From Sulfurimonas sp. (lineage in GTDB: Bacteria; Campylobacterota; Campylobacteria; Campylobacterales; Sulfurimonadaceae), in assembly GCA_016744115.1 (NCBI GenBank), contig JADGEZ010000023.1, positions 2,887 to 35,040 of the forward strand: a stretch of 32,154 bases of DNA, read 5' to 3'. The translations under genes were made by a program, and so were the position numbers. The stretch's first letter is position 1; each line of letters opens with the position of its first letter. Below the pieces are notes generated by a model. The model was not told where the DNA came from, did not search any database, and saw nothing but the letters and a program-made list of their open reading frames with translations. This document shows positions 6,986 to 14,229 of the stretch, one piece after another.

Positions 6986-9005
6986 TTAGTACTTCCTCTA
7001 TATTTGGGTTTAACTCACTCACGCAGCGAATATAGTTGAGAGAATCTTTACTACCACTAAGAGCATGTCCAGCATAGAAAAAAACAAACCATGCATTTAA
7101 AGTATCGCTATTATCCAAACTTGAAGACCAATAATTTGAACTGTTTTTTGTGTTTATAAAAATAGGATTAATTGCTGGATTAAATCTTGCCTTATCCGTT
7201 ATGCTTACTAACTCATGTATTGTTGGTAATCTAAAGTCCCCATTTTCATTTAAAGATATTCCATCACAATATTCACTTGCATCACTCCATTTTCTAAGCT
7301 TGCTGTCATCTTCTTTTTGCCATATTAAACCTGTTATATTGTCAATTATTGTTTCATTAGTATCATTATCCAAACTATATTCTCTTAGAAAACTTTTTTT
7401 ATAATATCCATCATCTTTATTTTGTGTTACATTATTTTCAGTTGTATTATTTTCTACTTGAATGATTGGGTAAGAGAGTATTTGCCCTGTTGCTAATAAG
7501 GGAAATATATTGAACTTTTCAACTAGCGTTTCTATTGATCCAACTGCTGTTGCTCCGTACTCATCAGTAATTTGCCCTTTATTGATAATAATCTTATCCA
7601 CACCACTCTCTAGCTTAGTACTAAGTGCTGATATATTTATAATATCTCTGTGAAATAAGGAATCATCATAAAGAGTTTGAACATCAGAGTTTAAAACTCC
7701 TGATCCTTCAATAGTATAATTAAGACTTCTATCAGCATTCATACTCAAAGGCTCAATTGATTGGCTCATATAAAGATATAAAAGATCATCTTCAAGTAAG
7801 TCTGTTTTTTTATCATCATAGACTGCACTTAATATTGCATGTTCACCTATGTTAGTAACACTAATATCTACATTTACCCTCTCACTCAAACCTGCTAAAT
7901 TATTTGCTATTGCAGTTAGATGGTATCTTCTTTTTTTTTCATAATCTAGGGATGCCAAAGGAGATACAGTTATTAAGCCCTTAGAATCAACAATAAAGTT
8001 TTCATTTCCTAAACCACTTAATCTTATATGACTTATTTCGCTGTCTCCAATTGACTGAATTATTATGTTTCCCACTGTCGCATTTGTCAATGAATTTTCA
8101 GGCACTGCTGAGACTGAATTTGATAGTATTGGAATAATTTCTCCTGTATTTATAATATGCAAAGTAATATCTTTAGAATCACTTAAAGCCTTATCACTCA
8201 CATACACTGTGAACTCATATAAGGATTTTTCTTCAAAATTAGGAGCAACTTTAAACAAAATTACTCCAGAAGAAGGATCAATTGTAAAGCTATTAGCATC
8301 ACCTGCATTCATGCTATAAATAAGTAAATCAGATTCTTTATCAACTGCACTAACAGTCAAAGCATAAGTTTGATTTTCCAATGCACTTAATGTGCTATTT
8401 AAACTTAAAACTGGGGCTGTATTTATTGGATTATCCACTTTAATTCTTGGGTATGAACCATCATTATTAATATTAATTTTTATAAATTCTAATTCTATGT
8501 TTGCTAAGGCTACTTTTTCACTCACAAGCTGATTATCAGATCCTAATAATTCTTGCATATCTTCATCAAAGGAGAGTGAATCAAAAGAGATAGTATTCCC
8601 TAATCTCAACAAGAGCTTAGCATCTATTTTTATCCCATTACTAAGATTTTTATCATTATCTAAAGATTGCAATAATTGTGCTAGATTTAATGCTGATGTA
8701 TTATTATCCTTGAAAAGCGTATAAGGGGTAATATAATCTAATAATTGAGATGTACCCAAATTATTTTCACCAAGAAAAAAGCTAATGGTATTGTTACTGT
8801 CACATGTAAATTCACCTTTTTCATCAGTAATTCCTTTTGTGCCTGAACTACATTCATAACTTAAACCCTCAACAACGCTATCAATAAAGATACCTGTTTT
8901 TGTAGTACTTAAGCCTGTATCAGTATCTGCTATATCATCTAAACATCCAGAGAGTAAAAACGAGAACAAGATAAGGAGTATATTTATTTTTTTACTGTGT
9001 AACAT
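6978..9005 (-). CDS. Surface lipoprotein with cadherin-like repeats and a C-terminal DUF1566 domain
   Basis: I choose the ATG at 9005 because it has AGAGGAAA upstream and gives a lipoprotein signal (MLHSKKIN...LLSGC, lipid-modified Cys21). The frame is open further upstream to 9125, but that would bury the signal and run into an inverted-repeat element. The mature protein of about 655 aa has: an N-terminal module (about 35-195) beginning GIFIDSVVEGLSYEC...TDEKGEFTC, seen in other surface proteins; two cadherin-like domains (about 197-395, with ENQTYALTVSAVDKE and FTIDPSSGVI); a beta-rich region; and a DUF1566 domain (about 555-665: TGLIWQKEDD, DFRLPTIHEL, NYWSSS, NYIRCVSE). Residue +2 after Cys is Leu, so outer-membrane sorting is plausible. 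Its role is unknown; adhesion is a guess from the cadherin-like repeats. Confidence 0.82.
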   Translation of the reverse strand: MLHSKKINILLILFSFLLSGCLDDIADTDTGLSTTKTGIFIDSVVEGLSYECSSGTKGITDEKGEFTCDSNNTISFFLGENNLGTSQLLDYITPYTLFKDNNTSALNLAQLLQSLDNDKNLSNGIKIDAKLLLRLGNTISFDSLSFDEDMQELLGSDNQLVSEKVALANIELEFIKININNDGSYPRIKVDNPINTAPVLSLNSTLSALENQTYALTVSAVDKESDLLIYSMNAGDANSFTIDPSSGVILFKVAPNFEEKSLYEFTVYVSDKALSDSKDITLHIINTGEIIPILSNSVSAVPENSLTNATVGNIIIQSIGDSEISHIRLSGLGNENFIVDSKGLITVSPLASLDYEKKRRYHLTAIANNLAGLSERVNVDISVTNIGEHAILSAVYDDKKTDLLEDDLLYLYMSQSIEPLSMNADRSLNYTIEGSGVLNSDVQTLYDDSLFHRDIINISALSTKLESGVDKIIINKGQITDEYGATAVGSIETLVEKFNIFPLLATGQILSYPIIQVENNTTENNVTQNKDDGYYKKSFLREYSLDNDTNETIIDNITGLIWQKEDDSKLRKWSDASEYCDGISLNENGDFRLPTIHELVSITDKARFNPAINPIFINTKNSSNYWSSSLDNSDTLNAWFVFFYAGHALSGSKDSLNYIRCVSELNPNIEEVLND

Positions 9006-9068
9006 AGTTTTTTTTCCTCTAAATAAATTTCTTGCATAAGTAACTAAGCAAAAATAGTTCCTAATTAA

Positions 9069-9205
9069 TATCAGAGACTGTGAAAGAACTCTAAAAGTCA
9101 TTATGAACTTGCACCCAAAGGGCATACAAATTCAGAATCTAGCATTTAAGGGCTTTTAGATTCCGTATCAAGTACGCAATAACAGCTCTTTCATAGTCTC
9201 TGATA
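9069..9205. repeat. 137-bp MITE-like element with 22-bp imperfect terminal inverted repeats
   Basis: The left arm at 9069-9090 (TATCAGAGACTGTGAAAGAA...) pairs with the reverse complement of 9184-9205, with 20 of 22 positions identical. The interior holds a second palindrome, GAATCTA 9135-9141 with TAGATTC 9157-9163, followed by ATTCCGTATCAAGTACG, which has the same ATTCC-n-TCAAG-n layout as the palindromic cores at 15032 and 18341. There is no credible ORF inside. The terminal AGAGACTGTGAAAG looks like an IS end. No clear target-site duplication is visible. It lies directly upstream of the DUF1566 lipoprotein gene, between it and the tRNA cluster. Confidence 0.6.
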
Positions 9206-9257
9206 GTTCTAAATATGAAAACTTATAGTTTATTTTGTGTAAATATTGTGAGAGAGA

Positions 9258-9334
9258 TGGCGCGGTGGACGAGACTCGAACTCGCGACCCCCTGCGTGAC
9301 AGGCAGGTATTCTAACCAACTGAACTACCACCGC
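9258..9334 (-). tRNA. tRNA-Asp(GTC), copy 1
   Basis: A full cloverleaf is visible: 7-bp acceptor GCGGTGG/CCACCGC, D arm AGTTCAGTTGGTTAGA, anticodon loop CTGTCAC (GTC), T arm GCGAGTTCGAGTCTCGT, discriminator G and encoded CCA (9258-9260). It is identical to the copy at 9736-9812. It is last in the transcribed order. Confidence 0.98.
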
Positions 9335-9366
9335 GCATATAATTAAAAAAGCTAAACACCAAAATG

Positions 9367-9442
9367 TGGCGACCCCTAAAGGATTTGAACCTCTGTTCCT
9401 ACCATGAAGTGATAGTGTCCTTGGCCACTAGACGAAAGGGTC
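9367..9442 (-). tRNA. tRNA-Glu(TTC) with C at position 33
   Basis: The 76-nt cloverleaf includes encoded CCA: acceptor GACCCTT/AGGGGTC, D arm TCTAGTGGCCAAGGA, T arm AGAGGTTCAAATCCTTT. The anticodon stem CTATC/GGTAG closes the loop ACTTCAT, so the anticodon is TTC but the preceding base (position 33) is C, where almost all tRNAs have U. Aligning to E. coli tRNA-Glu (loop CTTTCAC) base for base gives the same register. Confidence 0.95.
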
Positions 9443-9477
9443 ACTGTTGTTCATACTAACGAAAGGTTTTAACTGCA

Positions 9478-9552
9478 TTTTGATTTAGTTGTGCTTAAGA
9501 TTTTAGCGAAGCGTACGAAAGTACGTGAGCTCAAAGCTTGAGTGCAAATAAA
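9478..9552. repeat. tRNA spacer repeat, copy A
   Basis: This is one of three related copies of a roughly 75-bp spacer (A here, B 9656-9729, C 9831-9905) spaced 176-177 bp apart. It contains the hairpin CGTAC-GAAA-GTACG at 9512-9525 and the weak palindrome CTCAAAGCTTGAG. In the transcript it separates tRNA-Val from tRNA-Glu. Confidence 0.85.
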
Positions 9553-9559
9553 CAAAATA

Positions 9560-9635
9560 TGGTGGGCATTACAAGACTCGAACTTGTGACATCTACCTTG
9601 TAAGGGTAGCGCTCTACCAACTGAGCTAAACGCCC
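9560..9635 (-). tRNA. tRNA-Val(TAC), copy 1
   Basis: Acceptor GGGCGTT/AATGCCC, D arm AGCTCAGTTGGTAGAGC, anticodon loop CTTACAA (TAC), T arm ACAAGTTCGAGTCTTGT, discriminator A and encoded CCA. It is identical to the copy at 9913-9988. Confidence 0.98.
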
Positions 9636-9655
9636 TAAATATTTTTATTCTTTAC

Positions 9656-9729
9656 TTTGATTTAGTTGTACTTAAGGTTTAAGCAAAGTGTACACCAAGT
9701 ACATAACTCAAAGCTTCAATGCAAATAAA
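9656..9729. repeat. tRNA spacer repeat, copy B (diverged)
   Basis: This is the most diverged of the three spacer copies. The hairpin is retained at 9689-9703 as TGTAC-ACCAA-GTACA: the outer C-G pair of copies A and C is replaced by T-A on both sides while the loop also changed. It separates tRNA-Asp (copy 2) from tRNA-Val (copy 1). Confidence 0.8.
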
Positions 9730-9735
9730 TAAAAA

Positions 9736-9812
9736 TGGCGCGGTGGACGAGACTCGAACTCGCGACCCCCTGCGTGACAGGCAGGTATTCTAACCAACTG
9801 AACTACCACCGC
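9736..9812 (-). tRNA. tRNA-Asp(GTC), copy 2
   Basis: All 77 nt, including the encoded CCA, are the same as the tRNA-Asp at 9258-9334. The anticodon loop is CTGTCAC. The duplication includes the flanking spacer, so it arose with the Val-spacer unit. Confidence 0.98.
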
Positions 9813-9830
9813 GTATATATCAAAAATGTA

Positions 9831-9905
9831 TTTTGATTTAGTTGTGCTAAAGATTTTAGCGAAGCGTACGAAAGTACGTGAGCCCAAAGCTTAAGTGCAA
9901 ATAAA
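9831..9905. repeat. tRNA spacer repeat, copy C
   Basis: This copy is nearly identical to copy A (differences such as GCTTAAG to GCTAAAG and GAGCTC to GAGCCC). The hairpin CGTAC-GAAA-GTACG is at 9865-9878. It separates tRNA-Val (copy 2) from tRNA-Asp (copy 2). Confidence 0.85.
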
Positions 9906-9912
9906 TAAAATA

Positions 9913-9988
9913 TGGTGGGCATTACAAGACTCGAACTTGTGACATCTACCTTGTAAGGGTAGCGCTCTACCAACTGAGCTAAACGCCC
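9913..9988 (-). tRNA. tRNA-Val(TAC), copy 2
   Basis: It is identical over 76 nt to the tRNA-Val at 9560-9635: anticodon loop CTTACAA, encoded CCA. It is second in the transcribed order, after tRNA-Lys. Confidence 0.98.
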
Positions 9989-10005
9989 ATTTAAACTGCA
10001 ATAAA

Positions 10006-10081
10006 TGGTGTCCTGTGATGGATTCGAACCATCGGCCACATCATTAAAAGTGACGTGCTCTACCAGCTGAGCTAACAAGAC
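10006..10081 (-). tRNA. tRNA-Lys(TTT)
   Basis: Acceptor GTCTTGT/ACAGGAC, D arm AGCTCAGCTGGTAGAGC, anticodon stem CGTCA/TGATG with loop CTTTTAA (TTT), T arm GATGGTTCGAATCCATC, discriminator A and encoded CCA. It is the first gene of the tRNA operon, 27 nt downstream of the -10 box. Confidence 0.97.
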
Positions 10082-10108
10082 ATTTCTCCTAAGTGTTAAG
10101 AGGTCGAA

Positions 10109-10137
10109 ATTATAGACAAATCAATTTTAATTGTCAA
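10109..10137 (-). promoter_or_regulatory. Sigma-70 promoter of the tRNA cluster
   Basis: On the minus strand a perfect TTGACA (10132-10137) is followed by exactly 17 nt and a perfect TATAAT (10109-10114). This is the only full -35/-10 consensus I found in the window. It faces the tRNA-Lys gene and would drive the whole Lys-Val-Asp-Val-Glu-Asp transcript. Confidence 0.85.
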
Positions 10138-10154
10138 GATATTTTCACCTAAAT

Positions 10155-11243
10155 TTAAAAAAACATCTCCTTATCAATACTTATAAGCATTTTAATTGCT
10201 TCAAGAACACTTTGATTTTGCACATAGTTTCTATCGCCTTTAAGATTTAAAAGCACTTCTTTATGCTCTGTTTTAGTTCTTACTCCAATATAAACAGTTC
10301 CTACAGGTTTAAGCTGTGTACCACCTCCATCGCCTGCTATTCCACTTATAGAGAGGGTATAATCAGCATCACTAACATTCATAGCCCCCTCACTCATTTG
10401 AGCAACAACTTCACTACTTACTGCACCGTATTTTTCAAGTGTTGTTTGTTCTACTCCAAGCCAATTATCCTTTAATTCATTTGAATAAGTCACTAAAGAA
10501 CCATCCAGTATTTTAGAAGTTCCATTGTGCTTTGTAAAATAATAACTCAAAAGACCTCCCGTACAACTCTCAGCAAAGGATATTTTTTTATTTTTTAAAG
10601 ATAAGATGTCTATTATATGTTCAATTATATTTGATTTTTGAATTAATTCTTTTGGCAAAAGTTTTTTTGCTGAACTTATGAAATTTGAAATATTTCCATA
10701 TTTTTTACTTTTTATTTCTACTTTTAACCAACCTTCAACTAGCGTTACAATATCTAAACTAACATCGTAAGTTTGAGCCAAAGGATTTAAAAGAGCTAAA
10801 GCCGTATCTCTGTCTTCATTAAATATATTGATAGTTTCTTGATTTTTTTTATATTCTATTAAAATATCTGGAATAATTTTTCTCTCATCCATTGATATTA
10901 CATTTATCAAAGAATTATCAAACTTTAATAAATAAGTATCTTTTTTAAATGATTTTACCTTTGAGGGTATGAGAATCCCATCTTTTAAAATTTGATTATC
11001 ACTTGTAACCGTAGATATTAGTTTACCAATAATAGAAAAATTATTTTTTGTAGTCACAATGACTATCTTTTTAGAAGAGTGTAAAAGTTCTTCTAAATAT
11101 AAAAATAAAGAATTATCCCCCTCTTTAAAATAAGTAATTGAAGCAATAAATTCACATTTTTCTTCAACTTTTTTAAGAATATATTCTTTTAAAATACTAT
11201 TATATATAAATTTACTCCCCATAAACAAAAGATGTAACTGCAT
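10155..11243 (-). CDS. CinA-family protein with C-terminal nicotinamide-nucleotide amidase domain
   Basis: In this 362-aa protein, residues about 205-362 form the CinA C-terminal (PncC-like) domain: ISFAESCTGGLLSYYFT with the catalytic-type Ser, GSLVTYSNELKDNWLGV, LEKYGAVSSEVVAQMSEGA, and SISGIAGDGGGTQLKPVGTVYIGV. PncC deamidates NMN in pyridine nucleotide recycling. The N-terminal 200 residues are long enough for a MoCF-like domain, but I cannot see its GxDG signature; they look strongly diverged, and the pyrophosphatase activity of classical CinA may be lost. It has its own TATAAT (11274-11279) and is divergent from ileS. Confidence 0.85.
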   Translation of the reverse strand: MQLHLLFMGSKFIYNSILKEYILKKVEEKCEFIASITYFKEGDNSLFLYLEELLHSSKKIVIVTTKNNFSIIGKLISTVTSDNQILKDGILIPSKVKSFKKDTYLLKFDNSLINVISMDERKIIPDILIEYKKNQETINIFNEDRDTALALLNPLAQTYDVSLDIVTLVEGWLKVEIKSKKYGNISNFISSAKKLLPKELIQKSNIIEHIIDILSLKNKKISFAESCTGGLLSYYFTKHNGTSKILDGSLVTYSNELKDNWLGVEQTTLEKYGAVSSEVVAQMSEGAMNVSDADYTLSISGIAGDGGGTQLKPVGTVYIGVRTKTEHKEVLLNLKGDRNYVQNQSVLEAIKMLISIDKEMFF

Positions 11244-11273
11244 AAATTACCCAACCTTATTAAAATCTAAGGT

Positions 11274-11279
11274 ATTATA
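11274..11279 (-). promoter_or_regulatory. Putative -10 box for the cinA-like gene
   Basis: TATAAT on the minus strand, 31 nt before the start codon at 11243, in the 118-nt divergent gap with ileS. Confidence 0.45.
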
Positions 11280-11312
11280 GCACTTTAAAGAAGGTTTTAA
11301 ATACATAAAAGA

Positions 11313-11318
11313 TATAAT
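11313..11318 (+). promoter_or_regulatory. Putative -10 box for ileS
   Basis: TATAAT on the plus strand, 44 nt before the ileS ATG at 11362. The leader of about 40 nt is too short for a T-box, and none is expected in this group. Confidence 0.5.
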
Positions 11319-11361
11319 GCAAAACTTTTAATATAAAATACATATACATTTTGAGGCTTAC

Positions 11362-14124
11362 ATGGACTACAAAGACACACTTCTTTTACCAACTACAAAT
11401 TTTGCCATGCGTGGTAATCTAATCAACAATGAACCAAAGCGTTATGCTACTTGGGATAAAAATAAAGTTTATCAAAAGATGAAAACTAATCGTAAAGATG
11501 CACCTAGCTTTACACTTCACGATGGTCCTCCTTATGCAAACGGTCATATCCATATAGGTCACGCACTCAACAAAGTTCTCAAAGATATTATTGTAAAATA
11601 CAATTATTTTAATGGAAAATCTGTTCGTTTTACTCCAGGTTGGGATTGCCATGGTCTTCCAATAGAACAACAAGTTGAAAAAAAACTTGGTGGAAAAAAG
11701 AAAAAAGAGCTTCTTCAAACGGCTCAAATTCGTAAACTTTGTCGTGAACATGCTGCAAAATTTGTAGATATTCAAAAAGAGGAGTTTAAAACTCTTGGTA
11801 TTTTAGCAGATTGGGAAAATCCTTATGTAACTATGGACTTTAAATTTGAAGCAAATATTTATAGAACCTTATGTTCTGTTGCTAAAAAAGGTCTTTTAAT
11901 CGAGCGTAGTAAACCTGTTTTTTGGTCATGGGCTGAGAGAACTGCACTTGCAGAAGCTGAAGTTGAGTATGAAGACAAAGAATCTCATTCTATTTTCATA
12001 GCCTTTGAGCTAGATGATGCTGCAAAAGCAAAACTAAACATCAAGGGTAAAGCTGCCCCTGTTATCTGGACTACTACCCCTTGGACTATCCCAGCAAATA
12101 CAGGTATATCTCTTAATCCAAATGAAGAATACGTTCTTACCGATACTGGATATATTATTGCAAAAGACTTACTAGATTCTCTTATAGCAGATGAAGTGCT
12201 TAGCGGTAAAGTTGTTCAAACATTCAAAGCAAAAGAATTTGATAATTTAAAAGCTATCAATCCACTTAACAAGCGTGAATCACATATCATCTTAGGAGAG
12301 CATGTCCTTATGGATAGCGGTACTGGTTGTGTTCATACAGCACCTGGTCATGGCGAGGATGATTATCGTATTGGTCTCATATATGACTTAGAAGTTGTAA
12401 TGCCAGTCGATGAAACAGGTTGTTTTGACAATACTATAGTGAGTGATAAGTTAATCCCAAATGCTGAGGACTTCGTAGGTCGTCATATTTTTAAATCAAA
12501 TGATGACATTATTGCGCTTATGGGAGATGCTGTAGTTAAGGTTTCTAAGTTTATTCATTCTTATCCACATTGTTGGAGAAGTCATACTCCTCTTATCTTT
12601 AGAGCTACAAGACAATGGTTTATCTCTGTAGATGAAAAGCCTGAGGGTTCAGATAAGACTCTTAGAAATATCGCTTTAAGTGAGATAGAAAAAACAATGT
12701 TTGTACCCCAGACAGGAAGAAACAGACTTAAATCCATGGTTGAAAACCGTCCTGATTGGTGTATATCTCGTCAACGTGACTGGGGTGTACCTATCGCATT
12801 TTTTAGAGTTAAAGCTACAGGTGAAGTAATTTTTGATGAAAAAGTTCTCAACTATGTTGCTATGATTTTTGAGATGCAAGGAAGTGACGCTTGGTACTCA
12901 ATGCCAACAGAACATTTGCTTTATCCTGGAAGTGGATATAAAGCAGATGAAGTTGAAAAAGTAACTGATATTTTAGATGTATGGTTTGACTCTGGATCTA
13001 CATGGAACTCTGTGCTAAAGTCAAGAAACTATGACGCAGGAAAATATCAAGCAGACCTTTATGTAGAGGGAAGTGATCAACATCGTGGTTGGTTTCAGTC
13101 TTCACTCTTTCTCTCTTGTGCAGTTGAACATCAAGCACCTTATAAAGGTGTTTTAACTCATGGATTTACAGTTGATGATAAGGGCGAAAAAATGTCTAAG
13201 TCTAAGGGAAATGTGATTGCTCCTGAAAAAGTTTTAAAAGAGTACGGAAGTGAAATTTTACGCCTTTGGGTAGCATCAAGCGATTATCAAGGTGATTTAA
13301 AAATCTCTCAAGGTATTTTAAAACAAATCTCTGAAAACTATAGAAAACTGAGAAATACTTTTAGAATTATGCTTGCCAATATTAGTGACTTACAAAGCCT
13401 AAGTGTTTATGAAGATATGGGCGAGTTAGATAAGTGGATTTTAGATGTTGCTTCAAAAACATTTAAAGAGGTTCACACAGCCTTTAGCGAATATAACTTC
13501 GTAAATGGTATGAGCATACTTAACAACTTCATTGCAAATGAACTCAGTGGAATGTACATAGATATGACAAAAGATTCACTCTATTGTAATGCAAAAAACG
13601 ACCCACGAAGAGTGGCAAGCCAAAGTGCTATGGCAATAATAACAAAATCTTTACTTCTTTTAATGGCTCCCATTCTTACCTACACTACAGATGAGATTAT
13701 AGAACACGCTCCCTCAGTTGTTAAAGATGATGCAGAGTCAATTTTTGACTTAACATACTCGGAGATACAAACAGCTAACTCTAGCGTTGATGCTGAGTAT
13801 ATGATAAAAGCAAGAGAGGGTTTTGGTTCTGTTGTTGATGCACTTAAAAAAGAGAAGCTTATTAAAAGCACTTTGGAGTTAGTCATTCATACTGAGTCAA
13901 AAGTAGCTCTTGAGATGAACTCTACTGATGCAGAGGATTGGTTTGTTGTTTCAGCTGTACTAGAGGATAAACCTAATGAAAAAGTCCTTCAAAGCTTTAG
14001 TGTTGATAAAGACACCTTTATAGTCTCAAAAGCAAGTGCTTGTAAGTGTCCTAGATGTTGGAAGTATCAAGCTTTAAAAGAAGATACCATTTGTAAAAGA
14101 TGTGAAGAAGTGCTAAATGCTTAA
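11362..14124 (+). CDS. ileS: Isoleucyl-tRNA synthetase
   Basis: IleS is a class I synthetase that charges tRNA-Ile and edits misactivated valine. The 920-aa length is full for bacterial IleS. Signature HIGH is at residues 64-67 (GHIHIGHAL) and KMSKS at 610-614 (GEKMSKSKGN). The CP1 editing domain carries TTTPWTIPANT and the HTAPGHGEDDY segment. The C-terminal zinc finger has four cysteines (CKCPRCWKYQ...CKRCEEVLNA), typical of eubacterial mupirocin-sensitive type enzymes. The ATG has GAGG upstream. The last codons overlap the start of a 35-aa membrane ORF. Confidence 0.98.
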   Translation: MDYKDTLLLPTTNFAMRGNLINNEPKRYATWDKNKVYQKMKTNRKDAPSFTLHDGPPYANGHIHIGHALNKVLKDIIVKYNYFNGKSVRFTPGWDCHGLPIEQQVEKKLGGKKKKELLQTAQIRKLCREHAAKFVDIQKEEFKTLGILADWENPYVTMDFKFEANIYRTLCSVAKKGLLIERSKPVFWSWAERTALAEAEVEYEDKESHSIFIAFELDDAAKAKLNIKGKAAPVIWTTTPWTIPANTGISLNPNEEYVLTDTGYIIAKDLLDSLIADEVLSGKVVQTFKAKEFDNLKAINPLNKRESHIILGEHVLMDSGTGCVHTAPGHGEDDYRIGLIYDLEVVMPVDETGCFDNTIVSDKLIPNAEDFVGRHIFKSNDDIIALMGDAVVKVSKFIHSYPHCWRSHTPLIFRATRQWFISVDEKPEGSDKTLRNIALSEIEKTMFVPQTGRNRLKSMVENRPDWCISRQRDWGVPIAFFRVKATGEVIFDEKVLNYVAMIFEMQGSDAWYSMPTEHLLYPGSGYKADEVEKVTDILDVWFDSGSTWNSVLKSRNYDAGKYQADLYVEGSDQHRGWFQSSLFLSCAVEHQAPYKGVLTHGFTVDDKGEKMSKSKGNVIAPEKVLKEYGSEILRLWVASSDYQGDLKISQGILKQISENYRKLRNTFRIMLANISDLQSLSVYEDMGELDKWILDVASKTFKEVHTAFSEYNFVNGMSILNNFIANELSGMYIDMTKDSLYCNAKNDPRRVASQSAMAIITKSLLLLMAPILTYTTDEIIEHAPSVVKDDAESIFDLTYSEIQTANSSVDAEYMIKAREGFGSVVDALKKEKLIKSTLELVIHTESKVALEMNSTDAEDWFVVSAVLEDKPNEKVLQSFSVDKDTFIVSKASACKCPRCWKYQALKEDTICKRCEEVLNA

Positions 14125-14224
14125 CATATCTGAGCCAGTTACAATTACATTTATTGGAGTTACGATTGCTCTTATATTTGTTCTTATTGGAATTGGAATT
14201 TTTTTAGTTAAAAAATTTAAGTAA
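14117..14224 (+). CDS. Small single-pass membrane protein (35 aa)
   Basis: An ATG embedded in the last codons of ileS (8-nt overlap with its stop) opens a 35-codon frame. The N-terminus MLNISEPVTI is followed by one long hydrophobic helix (about residues 10-31: TFIGVTIALIFVLIGIGIFLV) and a short basic tail KKFK, the pattern expected of a real one-pass membrane protein with an inner-face basic tail. There is no separate ribosome site, so translation would depend on coupling to ileS. I know no named family. A chance ORF is possible, but the clean hydrophobic/basic architecture argues against it. Confidence 0.6.
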   Translation: MLNISEPVTITFIGVTIALIFVLIGIGIFLVKKFK

Positions 14225-14229
14225 ATAAT

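Noticed and set aside
9006..9125. Upstream extension of the lipoprotein gene to 9125
   Set aside because: The extension has no good ribosome site, overlaps the inverted-repeat element, and would place the lipoprotein signal about 40 residues inside the protein.
9803..10078. A 91-codon minus-strand ORF beginning MLAQLVEH
   Set aside because: It runs through tRNA-Lys, tRNA-Val and a spacer; LAQLVE-type strings are the well-known translation of tRNA genes.
11419..11775. 118-codon ORF antisense to ileS
   Set aside because: It lies wholly opposite strongly conserved ileS codons, has no ribosome site and no recognisable protein features.
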